64,000 nt of DNA from Xestospongia muta (Eukaryota; Porifera; Demospongiae; Haplosclerida; Petrosiidae): assembly GCA_963693285.1 (NCBI GenBank), contig OY848931.1, positions 4,134,079-4,198,078 of the forward strand. The letters run 5' to 3'. The position numbers and the translations under genes are program-made. Below the pieces are notes generated by a model. It did not search any database and had not been told where the DNA came from. It was given only the letters and a program-made list of their open reading frames with translations. Shown one piece after another: positions 34,701 through 47,473 of this stretch (positions are counted from its first letter, which is position 1; each line of letters begins with the position of its first letter).

Positions 34701-37700
34701 TGGTATCATAAATGTGTTTAGTAGGAATCAATCTGGTGTCATATATGTGTCAAGTCTTACTAGTGAATGTACCAATCTGGTATCATTTACGTGTCAAGTC
34801 TACATTATTAACTTAGCTCACTTTCTCTTCAAGCTGTCTTCGTAAACTGTCCAATTCCAATCGAGGCACCATTCTGGTATTAACGTGATCTTGCATTGTT
34901 GTAAGTTCATCTTGAAGTTGTCTCAGTGATCGTTCACTCTTGCGCAATGCTCTTTCCTTCTCTTGTAATTCCAACTGAAGCTGAGAATGAAATTTCTGCA
35001 AGGACTCTAATTCTGTTACACAAAGATATCAGGAATAACAACAGAGTATTCTGTACCTAGTTTAGCTTTGCTAGCTGTTTGATCAGCAAAAAGCCTCATT
35101 TCAGCTTCTTTCCTCAGCTGTTCACGATAATTCTCAACCTTAAAAATACAAATATAAACAATTTTATTAAATGCACACATCGTGATAACTGCGTAACAAT
35201 TAACGTATGTGTGGGTCGTTTCCCATATAAGGAAAGTCCCGTAATACATATTATCTGTAATGATAGTGAATACTAACCCTCTAACGATAAGTTGCTTATT
35301 TTGGGAAACAGTCAGTGACATAGTATATGTCCATGTACATGTATACATGTACTTGTAAATGTACCATACTATGTACCTGTTTCTGTAAACTTCTTATTTC
35401 AGCATTTAAAGTGGTTTGCGTTTGATCAAGGTCAACTTTTAAACTGGCATTGCGAGCATCAGCTTTCTCTGCGTCTCTGAGTCTCTTACGTAACGATTTC
35501 ATCTGACCTTTGAGCTCTCCATTCTCTTGTTGCAGTTGTCCACATCTAAGGAAAGTGAAACAAATTTAATAAGAATTATTGTTATGACATTCATGAACAT
35601 TTCTATGAATTGATGTCATTATTTGCTTGTGAATTCAATCAATAGTTTATTTATCCTTCACATGAAATAGTGTGTTAGGCATTGACGTTGTTATATAAAA
35701 GGTATTCATACTCCACTTTCTGTAGTACAGCATTCTTGGTAATAGCTACTGCTCTGGGAAGAAATACATTGTTTGTGCATCCAGCACATGCCTTTCATAG
35801 TTCATTTGCTTTGTTAGTCATAGTAAATGAATCAGACAATTGTCAATGGAGTTTGAAATGACAAGTGAAGTATAATACATATTGCCTTAACTTCTAAAGA
35901 TTTTTGCGTATTATATAGCTTCTGAAAATGTGCTTAGAAGCAGTTTTTCATTAAAGTAATTACTTCTCAATAAATTTCTGTTTCCTAATAATATTTGTAC
36001 ACACACATGCTCTTCTACATTTGCTAGACCACTAATATTTTCAAATGACCTTTAAACTGTAATGATAAGATTATGCTATGCTTGTGGTACATAGTTTAAT
36101 TGTGGTACATTCAATAACATTCCAATAAATCTCTCAAGCAAACATTCTACCTCCCTCATGACATTATTGAGTTAATGACCCATTCTATTTTGACCTCTTG
36201 AGGCCAGTACAAATATTAATGTCATGTTTGGTGGAATATAAATATTTCTTCACTATAGAGATGACCTTTGGAGAATGATACTAGACCTTAAATATTTGCG
36301 TTGCTATGAAGATTAACTGATGCTAGCATTGTTCTAGACATTACCAAATGTAATACCAATAGAGTAAGCATATTTGAATGATGACTCATCCATCCATTCA
36401 TTCATCCATTGGTACATAGTTTAATTGTGGTTCATTCAATAACATTCCAATAAATCTCTCAAGCAAGCATTCTACCTCCCTCATGACATTATTGAGTTAA
36501 CGACCCATTCTATTTTGACCACTTGAGGCCAGTACAAATATCAATGTCAGACGCTAGCATTGTTCTAGACATTACCAAATGTAATACCAATAGAGTAAGC
36601 ATATTTGAATGATGACTCATCCATCCATTTATCAATCTATCCATCTATTCATTCATCCATTTTCTCTGACCTTTCATGAAGACTGTCCAGTTTCATTTCT
36701 GCCATACCCTTTTGTTCAATAGCCTTACGAACTCTACGCTTCTCCTTAGGAAGATAGTAAAACATGACATCTTAACAACAAATGTCTTACTTCATCTACT
36801 TTGACACCAGACTCTTTTTGATACTGCTCTAATAACATGAACTATTAGAAAATAGATGAATGGAGTTAGTTAGTGATGGAGTAATCAATAGAGGATTTTA
36901 GGTAGACAGATGATTGACTGTATTCAGTACCTTTTCTGTTAGCTTGTGTTTGGCTTTTACTTCACTTTCCCATAATTCTTTTATTTCAGTATTTTCTTGT
37001 TCTGCTTTCACTCTAGCAGTCTTTTCTTGTTCATGTTGATACTCTAAGTTCACCGCTTCACTACGGAGTTTGGTAGCAAGTTCTTGCAAGCTAAGACGAG
37101 ACTGAAAGAAAACAGTAAGATGTAATAATTTTGTTGATGAAATAGATCCTTTTTACTTGATTCATTTGTTCTAGTTCAGTTTTGAGTTGACACTCTCGTT
37201 CAGTTCCTAAGTCTAGTTCAGATCTTAGACTGTTTACTTTACCATCAAATTGCAGTAGCTTTGCTTCAACACCAGCCTAGCAGAGGAAATAATAAAATGC
37301 CAAAAAATGCTAATAAACTCTTACCCTTTCCAATATAGTTTTGTCTCTCTCATCTGCTGTCTCTTTGAGTGACTTTTGAGCTTTAGTAAGTGCCTCTTTA
37401 AACTCAGCAACAATTTGTTTTGTCTCCATGAATTGATGCTCTTGAGAAATTAGCTCTGTTGAAAGTTTACTGAGCTGTTCTTCGACCTGTTGTTTTTCAA
37501 GTTCCATTTGATCATAGGCATTGTCAGCAACTTTCAATTTTTGTTGCAATTCAACAATGACCTCCTGATGACTAGCTCTTTCCTGCAAGAGAGAGAGAGA
37601 GTATTTTACATGTGAATTTCTTTACAGTTACCTGTTGTAAACTTTGTATATCTCTTTCCAATATTACTCTGGAACCTTCGCTAGATGCAAGTTGTTCCTT

Positions 37701-40700
37701 CACTGATAAAATCTGATCCATTCTCTCACGAACTTCACCATTAGCCTAAATAAATTACATGTAATATATATATGTAATATATATTATTTCAATATCAGAG
37801 GTGCTCACTTTCTTAAGATCAGCTTGGAGTGACTCAATCAAAGCATTTAGCTTTGCCTGCAAATAAGAACAAAAGATCACACACACACTCACACACTCCT
37901 CCACAACTAACTTTCTCTTCATGTAGAACCGATTGACTCTCTCCTGCTCTTTTATCAGCTGTATCCGCTTTCATTAAAAATTTCTGTTGCTCAGACAATG
38001 CAGTGCTCAAACGTTCATTTAAAGAAGCCACTTGTGTCTCCAAGCGACTCACCTTGTAAAACATAAATTAAAGACAGTCAAACTAGTAGATACTATATTA
38101 CTTGTTCTTGCTCTTTTCTCAGTGCCTCTTGAGAAGACATTTGTTGAACTTGTTGTTGATCTATTTGTCGTTGTAATGTGGCTATTTGATTTGACTTGTC
38201 AGTGATTAGAGTTTGAGCAGATTTCAACTGAAATGGAGACAATGCAAAGACACTTTTAGTGTTTAATATAATACCTCTTGTTCTGTAGCTATCAGTTTTC
38301 CTTGGACAGATTCAAGTTGTGAAGAGAGACGTCGTTTGTCTTCATTGAAAGAACTCAAGTCTTTCTCAAGTCCAATTTTTTCACGCAAAAGTTGTTCATT
38401 TTGTTGGACAGATTCCTTATCATGACGAGCACCTTCTAATTGTAAATCAGACACTTCTTTAGTAGCTGAGGCCAATTGAGTACTCAAGATTGATACCTGT
38501 TTTAGGAACATAATTAATAGAGACAGTAAGTTCTATAACTATGTACCTGTTCTTCCAGGCTCTGTCGTGTTTCTGTCTCTTTGTCGAGAGCAGATGTCAG
38601 TAGCTCAACTTTCGTACTTAATTCAGTGAGAGCATTGTTTGTCATGACCTCCTTTTGCTTGTAATCACTGACCTGAGAGAGAGAGAGAGAGAGAGAGAGT
38701 GCATTGTAATTGTCATATTTAACATACCTCTTCTCTGAGGTGATCCACTTCTGTTTCAAGTTGATTTTGAATTTCATCATGTTGTGCAGATTGTTCCTGT
38801 AGTTCAGCCTAATACAGTAAACAATTAATAAGAAAGTCTAATAAGTTGATATACACACCTGTAGTCTAGCCTTGGTATGTTTGAGGCTGGTCATCTCTTC
38901 TTCTAGAGATGTTTTAGAGCTATCTGTCTCATCTAACTGAGTAGAGAGCTGTTCTTTTTGTTCCAAAGCTCTCCTCACCTCCTCTTGTAAATCTTTGTAC
39001 AATCGTTTTTGATCTTGGAGAGCAACATCTTTAATGGAATGTTGCTGTTTCTCTGTTCGAAGTTGACTTGTCAAAGACTGCAATTCTTCTTGGATTTGTT
39101 GGCACGTGATTTTCAGAGAACGGTTCTCAACTTCCATCTCTTTCAGGCTCAGTTCTGTTGACTGTCTGCCTTCTACATCTTCCTTCAATCTCTCCTCAGC
39201 TCGGCTGAGCTGTTCCTAATAAAGACAATAATATAATTAATAAATTTGTACATAATAGGAACAATGAAATACAATTATCTTATCAATATTCTTACATTTA
39301 GTTTTTGTTTCTCATCAAAAGCACTCTGAAGATCCTCTTTCATCTGTTCTAGCTGATACGTTAAGCTTCGTACCTCCAACTCCTTATCCAACATGTCTTT
39401 CTCTAACTGGAGCTTTGTCTCAAAGACTTTATCATATTTTGCCTGTAGCTCATTGTATTGTTTTGAGGGAGAAGTGGAGCTTGCTTCAGAGGGAACTGGA
39501 GAAGGAGGGGCAATATTTCTGGCACCAATTTGACGTGAAATACAAGGAGGAGAAAGGGAGTTGCTTCCTTTATTTTTGTCATCAACATAATGCTGAAATA
39601 AAATGACGAGTAATTATTTAAAGTTTACTAAACTCTTACCTCTGGTGTGTCCATAGGGGAGGTTATTCCACTTTCAGATGACATATCATAATGCTCTAAA
39701 TCTTTAGATCCTCTCTCCAATTGCTCTTGTCTCAGTCTTCTCTGACTGGATTGACTCCTAACTTGAGACGTTGGAGGTAAAGGAGGTAAGGAGAGAGGAA
39801 GAGAAACACGTGCTGGTGAAGGGAGAGTCGACTCTGAGCTCAAACTTGGTGATATACTCTCCACAGATGTTGCCACACTGACTGGCACAGAAGACTCGTC
39901 CAGATCAAATTTGTTTTTATATCCAGTCTTGCTCTCCCATTTGTCTTTCATTAATCTCACTAGAGATTGTTGAGAATTCACACTAACTCTAAGTGGTGGT
40001 ACATCTGCCTTTTCAACTGGTATGGGTTCACTTCTAACAGGAGAATTGCTCTCTGCATCCACTGTTTTTCTCCTTTGTTCCAGAACTTTAAAAATTTCAT
40101 TATCTTTTTGTTGTCTTTGTCTGGAAGCCTCTTGCTCCATACTATCATCAACAAATTGTTGATTTGCTCTTTTTCGTTCGGAAATCAAAGATTGAAGTGA
40201 CGGATTGGCCACTCTACTAGTTGTTGCTGTTGCTACGGTTACAGGACCATGAATACGAGGATCAATGGCTTGATGAAGATCCGATTTGACAGGAGTATTA
40301 TCAAGCTGCTTCAACATTTCTTTCTCAACAGCTTCCATTTCTTCATCTTCTGAAACTAGCACATTCAAGTCAGCTGAGGTTTGAAGTGGCAGTTTTCCAG
40401 AACTATTGTCATATTTTGATTGACATGGACCCAGGGTGCTCTCCGTGGAATCAAATGATTGGAGAGGTTTATCAAGACCTGGTGCTGCAGGAATAGCACC
40501 AGTGGGCGAAACATCCTGTGTGACAGTTGCCGTGGCAACAACAGGAACAGTAGATAAGGTAAGAGAGGAGGTTGTAGTTTGAGTGGGTGAAACAGATACA
40601 GTCACTGGGGCAGTACCAGTGACCACAGTTGTTGGGGGGGAGGACGCTATAAATATAGAAGCTGGTGATGATACAGCTAGTTGACTGGAACCAACTGATA

Positions 40701-43700
40701 AAGTTACGGAAGTAGTTGGTATAGCAAGTGGTGAGCTGACAACAGCTGTGGTAGGTGGGGCTATTGTTGCTGTAGCAAATTGAGGTCGCATTGATGGGGA
40801 AGAGAGAGCACCTATAATATAGGCATATAATTAAAATTTTTAATAGTAATAGACTACCTTGACTGGTTGACGTAAGAGGTGGGTATACGCTAGGTGTCCA
40901 TCCAGAACCAGGAAGGTCGTCCTCATTGAGGTCATCTTCCTCCTCCTCTTCATTGTCAGTTGAGTCCCAATCCCATTTCTCTTCTGGTTTGTCTGAAGGT
41001 GTGACCATCAGATCAGGTTTCTTGTTGCTGAATGCCTCCTCTTTGGGAGAATTCTCTATTGTCTTCTCCTTCTCTTTGTCATCAGAAGAGGAATCTTGTT
41101 TGGTTTCTGTCTTGTTATCGACTTGCTCAAAGAAGCGCTGTCCTAGGGGAACATCATCTTCTTTTTGGGGAATATTATCATCATCTTCCTCATCAGATGT
41201 GTCCCAATTCCATTCTTCTTCATCAGTGGCAGTTGGTTTCTCACGCAAATGACCCTTCTCTGAAAAACCATGTCTTTCTTTGTTGTCAAATTTACTTGGA
41301 AACTCATCTGTCTCCTCCTCTTCATTCTCAGGTTTTTTGTTTGTCAGTGAGGTCTGGTCAATTATTTTCTCTCCAGACAAAGAAACATTTTCCTCCTCCT
41401 CCTCTTCTTCTTCGTCACTGAAATCCAATGCTTTCAAATCTAATACATCCTCTGTAAAGCAAAACAACAAACAATGTACTTTATTTTCATTCCCAAAGAA
41501 TATGTTTTACCATTTTTGGCTGAAACCATCGGTATGATTGGTAACCTTCTAGAAGGTGTGGCTTTTACAATTGACAAAAACATGTCAGAGCTCTCTTTTT
41601 GAATATCTCGGTCATCATCCTTTTTATCTCCAGAGCTTTCTTTTTCAATAGACCAGTTATAATGGTCATCTTTTTTATTATCATCTTCTTCGTCATCTGA
41701 GGATATATCAGGAATTTCATACTTTGGGAGACTAGGGCGAGTTTGAACAGGACCACTTCCTGTAGCTGTTACTGGAGTTTTCTTAACAGCTGATTTCCTA
41801 CCAAAAGACATAAACTCTTCAGAGCTCTCAATTGGAATAGACCAATTTTGGTCTTCATTATTGTCATCTTCCTCGTCTGAGGATACATCGTGTATTTCAT
41901 ATTTTGGGAGACTAGGACGGGTCTGAACTGGACCACTTGCTGTGGTTTTGGCTTCTTTTGGCTCCACATCAAGACGATAGTGTTTAGGAGGTGACATATC
42001 ATCTTGTTCATCTTCCTGCTCCTCTATCTCCTTTGATACTAATAACGAGGGAAGGTTTGGGACCGGGAGATCATCAGAAGATATCACTGTAGGAACTGCA
42101 AAGAGATTAGCATTATTTACATAATTATTCATACCTTCATTTCTCATTTTATTTTTTTCTTTCTTGTTCTTTTCTTTGTCTGGCTTTTCATCTTCATCAT
42201 CATCGTCATCATCATTAAAAAATGATTTGCCATATCGAGCTCTCATAGTTTCAGTGATATTACTTTGGGGCTTAGAATCTTCCTCTGGATACAACTCACT
42301 GTCTGAAGATATGAAGGACTCTTTCTTTGAAATGTCCCTACAGTAAGTGATATCACAATATACTCAATTGGTGTTCTTTACTATGAATGTGTATGAAATA
42401 TCATAATATTCAACTTACTCTGTAGTAGTGAAGCTATCCACATGGTCAATGTTATCTAGAAATGTAAGTAGTGTTACATATTAGCATAGACTGTTTGTAC
42501 CTGGAGGAATTGGCTCGGTAGTTGTTGCTTGAACAGTGACAACAATACCATTTGATTGACTGGCTTGTTCTTGTTCGTGTTTAAAGATTACTTGAGAAAT
42601 GCTAAAGGAACACAGGAAGGATGATAATGTAAAGTGTGTTTGTATCAAGCATACTCAGTCCCACTGTGACAATAATCATGAACAGTCTTGCCCTCATTGT
42701 CTTTTAGTTTACAATTGATGAGTGGGTCTTTGAGGAGATGATGAATGACGTTAATATGGTCATTCATGGCAGCCAACATCAATGGTGTTCTGAAGAGATG
42801 AGAATGAAGTTAAAGGAGAATATAGAAAACTTACTGTCCCTTTTTGTTGACAAGGTTTACGTTGGTGTCTTCTTTGATCATCAACTCAACAAATTCAACT
42901 TTGCCATGGAATGCTGCAAGAGCAAGTGATGAAAAACCATTCTGAAGTGAGGGAGAGAGAGAGAGAGTTAGCTTAACAAATGAAACAAACTATATATATT
43001 ACATACATTGTCTGTGTCATCAGCAAAAGCTCCTTTATCCAGGAGTTTGTTTGCTACAGGTACATCATTATGAAGTGCAGCGATGTGCAATGCAGTTTGG
43101 CCAAGATTGTTTTTACAATCAACATCGTCCATCATTTTCAATACTCCCATAGTTATACCGAAACTCTCACTTTCAATAGCCTAAATAAAATAAAAGTTAG
43201 TGATGAATGAATAAAAAGATATTATAGATGGATAGATTAACAGAGAGTTCGTGTTTCATTTATTACAACAACACATGTTGTTTGGGTAATAAAGATGTCA
43301 TTTAAAAGACTATGGAATTCAAAACAGTAATTCAAACTATTGGCCATCTACCTTATGAAGAGGCGTGTTACCGTCGCTGTCCTTCTTTTGACAACAGATC
43401 ACTCCATTATGTTCTCTCAACAAGTCAAGAATATCAAGGTTTCCTTTTGCTACAGCAAGATGCACAGCTGTCCTGCAAATGTATAGCACTTAAAATATTA
43501 ATACATTGGATATAGTAACTCTATTTCACAAAAGTATTAGTTAGCAAATGGAAGTTAAAAATTAGGATAAAGTCTCATTAACACTCATTACCAATATTTT
43601 ATAGTAACTAACCTTCCAAGTTTATCAACAACATCAATGTTATGCTTTGGTTTTCCTTTGCTTGTCTTTTCTTCTAAAAGTAGAAGGACTTTGCTTGTAT

Positions 43701-43932
43701 TGCATTTCCACACAGCTCTAAGGAGTTTGTGAGGTAATTCCTTCTCTGGTTTGAGAATAGTATAACCAGAAGAAGGCATAAGTTCTCCTGTAAAAAGATA
43801 GGTAGCAGGTTATCAGCTTGTTGTGGTTTTGTGCCTGCTAAAATATATACCTTCTTGGGATGCTGCACTGGCAACGCTGGAAGTTTCACTTTCTTTGCCT
43901 TTACGGCCTCTTGAGATTTTAAACTTCTTCAT
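31771..43932 (-). CDS. ANKRD26-like ankyrin and coiled-coil protein
   Basis: Thirty-seven minus-strand exons, all GT-AG and phase-compatible, total 6,720 nt (2,239 residues). The order is a basic N-terminus (MKKFKISRGRKGK), ankyrin repeats (about 35-265), a long acidic Ser-rich region (about 300-800), a Ser/Thr/Pro/Val-rich linker (about 800-1160), and near-continuous coiled coil to about 2170. The call rests on the start, the ankyrin block and the C-terminal coiled-coil signature FLEAQRYKNLYEQEIKKRE then LSVKLDRT and QLSLERNQ, which parallels vertebrate ANKRD26/CCDC144 proteins. ANKRD26 sits at centriole distal appendages and signals to the PIDDosome; transfer of that role to this gene is inference. 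An X-box lies 87 bp upstream. Exons are listed in the three region entries. Confidence 0.85.
32855..33012. repeat. tacatgtacata minisatellite
   Basis: Self-complementary units of tacatatacatgtacattatg repeated about seven times within an ANKRD26-like intron. Shorter copies of catgtacatgta are scattered nearby (25690, 34015, 35335, 48875). The tract can form cruciform-type hairpins. Confidence 0.9.
34658..34800. repeat. 32-bp tandem repeat
   Basis: Three to four units of caatctggtatcataaatg plus tgtttagtaggaat, decaying at the right end, in an intron of the ANKRD26-like gene. Confidence 0.9.
36085..36640. repeat. intronic tandem duplication
   Basis: Block 36085-36220 (from ggtacatagtttaattgtgg to gccagtacaaatat) recurs at 36411-36545. 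Block 36315-36400 (gctagcattgttctagacat onward) recurs at 36551-36635. The second copy has lost about 90 bp between the two blocks. Identity is above 90% by eye, so this is a recent duplication inside one ANKRD26-like intron. Confidence 0.9.
39640..42337 (-). other. ANKRD26-like: acidic and linker exons
   Basis: Exons 42337-42135, 42095-41511, 41451-40858 and 40811-39640. The first three encode Asp/Glu runs. A module with GPVQTRPSLPKYEI followed by an SSDEED-type acidic run occurs twice in the second (around 41930-41800 and 41750-41620). The third holds WNWDTSDEEDDD and WDWDSTDNEEEEE. The large fourth exon is Val/Thr/Ser/Pro-rich and probably disordered. Confidence 0.88.
42419..43932 (-). other. 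ANKRD26-like: N-terminus and ankyrin exons
   Basis: Exons 43932-43851, 43787-43613, 43472-43352, 43180-43007, 42941-42835, 42789-42655, 42601-42501 and 42455-42419. Each ankyrin repeat shows Thr-Ala-Leu/Val-His-Leu/Ile-Ala or Thr-Pro-Leu-Met-Leu-Ala-Ala cores, for example TAVHLAVAKGNLDILDLL and TALHIAALHNDVPVANKLL. Confidence 0.88.
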
Positions 43933-44018
43933 GTATTTCGTTCAGATCTACTGAATGTCGTACCAAAATGTCAAACTTCTCTTGAAACTTTGGCATTCGC
44001 GGGGGATAAGAGTGTTGT

Positions 44019-44032
44019 GTAGCCATAGCAAC
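44019..44032 (+). promoter_or_regulatory. X-box-like (RFX) motif upstream of the ANKRD26-like gene
   Basis: GTAGCCATAGCAAC matches the consensus GTHNYYATRRNAAC at every position. It lies 87 bp upstream of the start codon at 43932, in the range where X-boxes of ciliary genes are usually found. RFX control of this gene is inferred, not shown. Confidence 0.6.
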
Positions 44033-45668
44033 ACTTGTCAAATCAAGTGGTTGAGAAAGGGTTAAAAAATAAATAACAAGTATACGGATGTGAACGGAAA
44101 CATTCTGAAATTTGTATAGGAAAGTGATAGAAGAAAAGAGAGTGAGTTCCGTAAACCTTTATTACACAGGGTCTAAGAGTATGATAGAAAAAAAGATGCA
44201 TTGGAAAAGAATAGATGTTACTGGTGACTCATTACAACTCAAACCCTAAGGAGGATGTTTAATATGGGTATTATTCCACATATTTTTAAGCTGTACACAA
44301 TCATCAATGCATACTCGTACTTTTACTACTTTAAGAAATCTGTAGTATTTGTATTTGCTCTAATAATTTGAGTATACACATATGCGCTCCTTTAGAAATG
44401 ATTCTGTCATATATATTTTTAACAGATTGATCCTGATATTGTTAAAGACAGGCCATATTTCTAGATTACAACAGAAGTTTGTCTTTCCAGGACATGTACT
44501 CAGACTTTCATGTCTACTTTATGTAAAAGGTTCAAAACTCATTACATATTGATCAGGAGTATAAATGTGGTCATTACATAGACTATATCAACTCCATCAT
44601 GTACATCTCCATAAAGTAGACTATCAGTAAAAATTGTTTTTAGTGAAACATGTCAATTATGAATAGAAATTGAACAATCGTTCAACTTCTTTTATGTAAT
44701 ATCAATTCCGACATATTTGGAATAGTTATGGCAATAAATGGTTTCCTTAAAAAATGTGTAGAAAACGGGTACAATGACTAAATTCTACACTTTTAGTAGA
44801 AATCATTTAGTGAAATTTAATCAAATATCCAGTAGGTTTTAACATTGTTTTCGACAAATTTGGAATAGTTACAGCAATAAAATATTTATTTCCAAAATGG
44901 GTAGGAAATGTCACAGTAAGTAAGTCCTTTTCTTTTTGGTAGAAAATTGTTTTTTAGTGAAAATTGCCAACAATGCATGGAATTAAACAATGGTTATTAG
45001 TTAAATCTGGTAGGGTTTTGACTATGTTTGTAACAAAATTGAAAATAATACTATAAATACTGTTGCTATGGTGATATACATGTAGTGCTATGGTAATATT
45101 GTTATGGTGATTGTTACCATGGTAATAGTTGCTATGATAACAAACATGATGTTGCTAAAGCAATTGTTGTTATGGTGGCATATATGTATGTGATGTATTT
45201 TGTGTGGATTATGTGGTTCCATAGATTTGGAAATTTTGATGTCCAATTGGTATCAAAACTTCCCGATTATATATGGAAACTAAACATTACATTTAAATTC
45301 AATATCCAGTAAGTTTTGACAATGTTTCTGACATTTACGAGATATCAGCAAACTGGATGAGATCCATACAGATCAGAGAGACTACATAATCGCTATCACC
45401 TTCCAACTCTCTGTATAATATAAGTAAGTGACTCTTGATGATATATATGATGATCAGTAGACTCACATGATGTAACGCAAGAAAAGTCTAAATGGCTAAT
45501 CTACAAGTTTCATTCAGGGGCTAAAATTTACAAAATGTATGGTTTGTCAATAAATTTAATTAGAACTGAAACAACACACGAAATGATTGGTGCTTTTAAA
45601 ATAAAGTTTTTTCAAAGCTAGCACTGGCTGAGTCAATGAAACTAGTGGGGTATATCATAATAGCTGCC

Positions 45669-45709
<41 letters not shown>

Positions 45710-46045
45710 CTAGTTTCAATAATTCATAATATATATTGGTATTTGTTACACATATTGTAACAAAATGACCTTGAGACTGCTATACTGAATAGTTTGGCAG
45801 TTTCTAACAGAAATGTTGTGCCCTATATTGTATATAGACATTGTCTTATTATTTTTTTCCAGTGACAACGTGTAAATTAGTTAAAGTACTTTAATTAGTT
45901 GTTAATCAGTCAATTAAAAATCAATTAATGTTGGTCACGCGTTGGTTGGTGCCCGAAAAATTTGTCACAAGTTTTTTTTGACTGGTTACGAAATTGAAGC
46001 ATGACGGAATCTCTTGATGTTATAAAAGTGTACCATTTTGTAAGC

Positions 46046-46135
46046 TTTTAGTAAAAGGTGAGCTAAGTCTCCATCCAACATCTTTCATCCATTTTTCAGT
46101 TGTTACAAAACTCTCTCTTTCTTCCTCTATGTTCG
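46046..46135. repeat. duplicated cassette, copy 1 (second copy 46794-46894)
   Basis: Both copies run from aaaggtgagcta through ctttcatccattttt to ttcctctatgtt. Each has a gtgagc donor-like start and a ttttcag or ttttttag acceptor-like end, so they resemble a duplicated small intron with its exon edges on the plus strand. The second copy carries extra catc units. Confidence 0.75.
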
Positions 46136-46563
46136 ACTCATCGTTGGATCATCTCGTACTTCGTTGGATCGACTCGCCCCTCTCGTCGCTGGATCATCTT
46201 TTCATTTCAGTTTTGTCATCCTTATCTTTTTTTTTTGTTTTCTTTTTTATTTTCTTTTTTTTTTATTTTTTAATTTTTGTAAAGTCAGTTCACTAATTGA
46301 TTTCTTCTCTCTCTTCAGGACTAAACTTGGAAGTTCTTACTGTGTTCTTTGACTGGTCTTCTCTGGTGTCTGATGTTCTTTGACTGTTCTCTTGATGTTC
46401 TGATGTTCTCTGGATGTAAAAGATGAGTCGCTCTCCATGTTGTGGACTCTTTCCTGTCTTCCTTCTGGCCTTCTTTCCTCTTCTTTTATTTTTTTATTTT
46501 TTTTTATTTTGGGCTATCCAGCCTATACATTATACACACATTCATGCAATCCCTAAAAATTAT

Positions 46564-46639
46564 CTCTCCCCTGCCGCCTGGCGGCCTCAAAAAAAAAATT
46601 TTTTTTTAATATCCGAGGCCGCCAGGTGGCGGGGGAGAG
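46564..46639. repeat. GC-rich inverted repeat (hairpin)
   Basis: Arms 46564-46588 and 46615-46639 are complementary at 23 of 25 positions, and the two mismatches allow G-U pairing in RNA. The spacer is an A run followed by a T run that can pair further. It is a GC island within very AT-rich DNA. Confidence 0.9.
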
Positions 46640-47473
46640 CTCTGATCTTCTAGGGTGCGCGTGTGTGTGCTGTGTGTGTGTGTGTTGGTGGTCCCTTTTC
46701 ACTTCCTCTCTCTCTCTTCACTCTCTATCCATTCATTGTCACCACCAGTTCAGTTATAACTACTCTTTTTTTCTTTCCCTGTAGGAGCAGCACTGTTGAG
46801 AAAGGTGAGCTATCTCTCCATCCATCCATCCATCTTTCATCCATTTTTTAGTAATCCAGTTGTTACAAGTATCTCTCTCTTTTCTTCCTCTATGTTTTCC
46901 ACTTGTGGATGGACTGGACTCTTGGACTCTTGTGGACTTCAACTACTGAGACTGTCTTATTTTAGTTTTTTTCTTTTTTTTGTAATTTTTTTTCTTTTTT
47001 AATTTTCTTGTTATTTTTTTCTTTTTTGTAATTTTATCTTTTCCATGTTTTTCTTTACAATTTGTTAATATTGTCTTGATATTCTTCAAAAAAATTTTTT
47101 GTCAAAAAAATTTGTCAAACTTAACTTCAGTTTCAAAGATATTTTAGTTAATCACCAACTTTGAAATTTCAAAAATTCTAGATTTAATTAAGTTTTTTAA
47201 GAGAACTAAATTAGTTTAGGATTCAATTTCTTATCTTTATTAAACAACTACAATCATACTGAATTCTTATAAATCTTTTTTACAACTATTGTATTGTATT
47301 GTTAACATCATTTCTTTATTCATTATAGCTTCATAATTTTATCCATTCTTTTTTAGTTTGTATCGTATTATCATTAATGGTTTTTTTAGAAAAAAAACAT
47401 ATCATTTAATTAATTATCTTTTTTTAATAATTAATTAAAAATCTATTAAAGCGTTTTGTTGTTCCCCGTGTAA

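Larger units (their letters stand above)
31771..39592 (-). other. ANKRD26-like: coiled-coil exons
   Basis: Exons 39592-39296, 39215-38859, 38808-38728, 38672-38547, 38496-38275, 38227-38102, 38052-37912, 37856-37809, 37745-37632, 37582-37325, 37276-37157, 37101-36931, 36841-36791, 36744-36671, 35753-35712, 35545-35377, 35138-35057, 35012-34822, 34634-34578, 34509-34435, 34376-34293, 33769-33675, 32325-32232, 32185-32098 and 31841-31771. Many are exact multiples of three and start in phase 0, the pattern expected of a coiled coil built by exon addition. The last exon encodes VVAMLGRLRDVLCEMEEE and a stop. Confidence 0.88.

Noticed and set aside
40520..40540. GTTGCCGTGGCAAC palindrome as an X-box
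   Set aside because: It lies in coding sequence and has GT instead of AT at the centre, so it was not counted.
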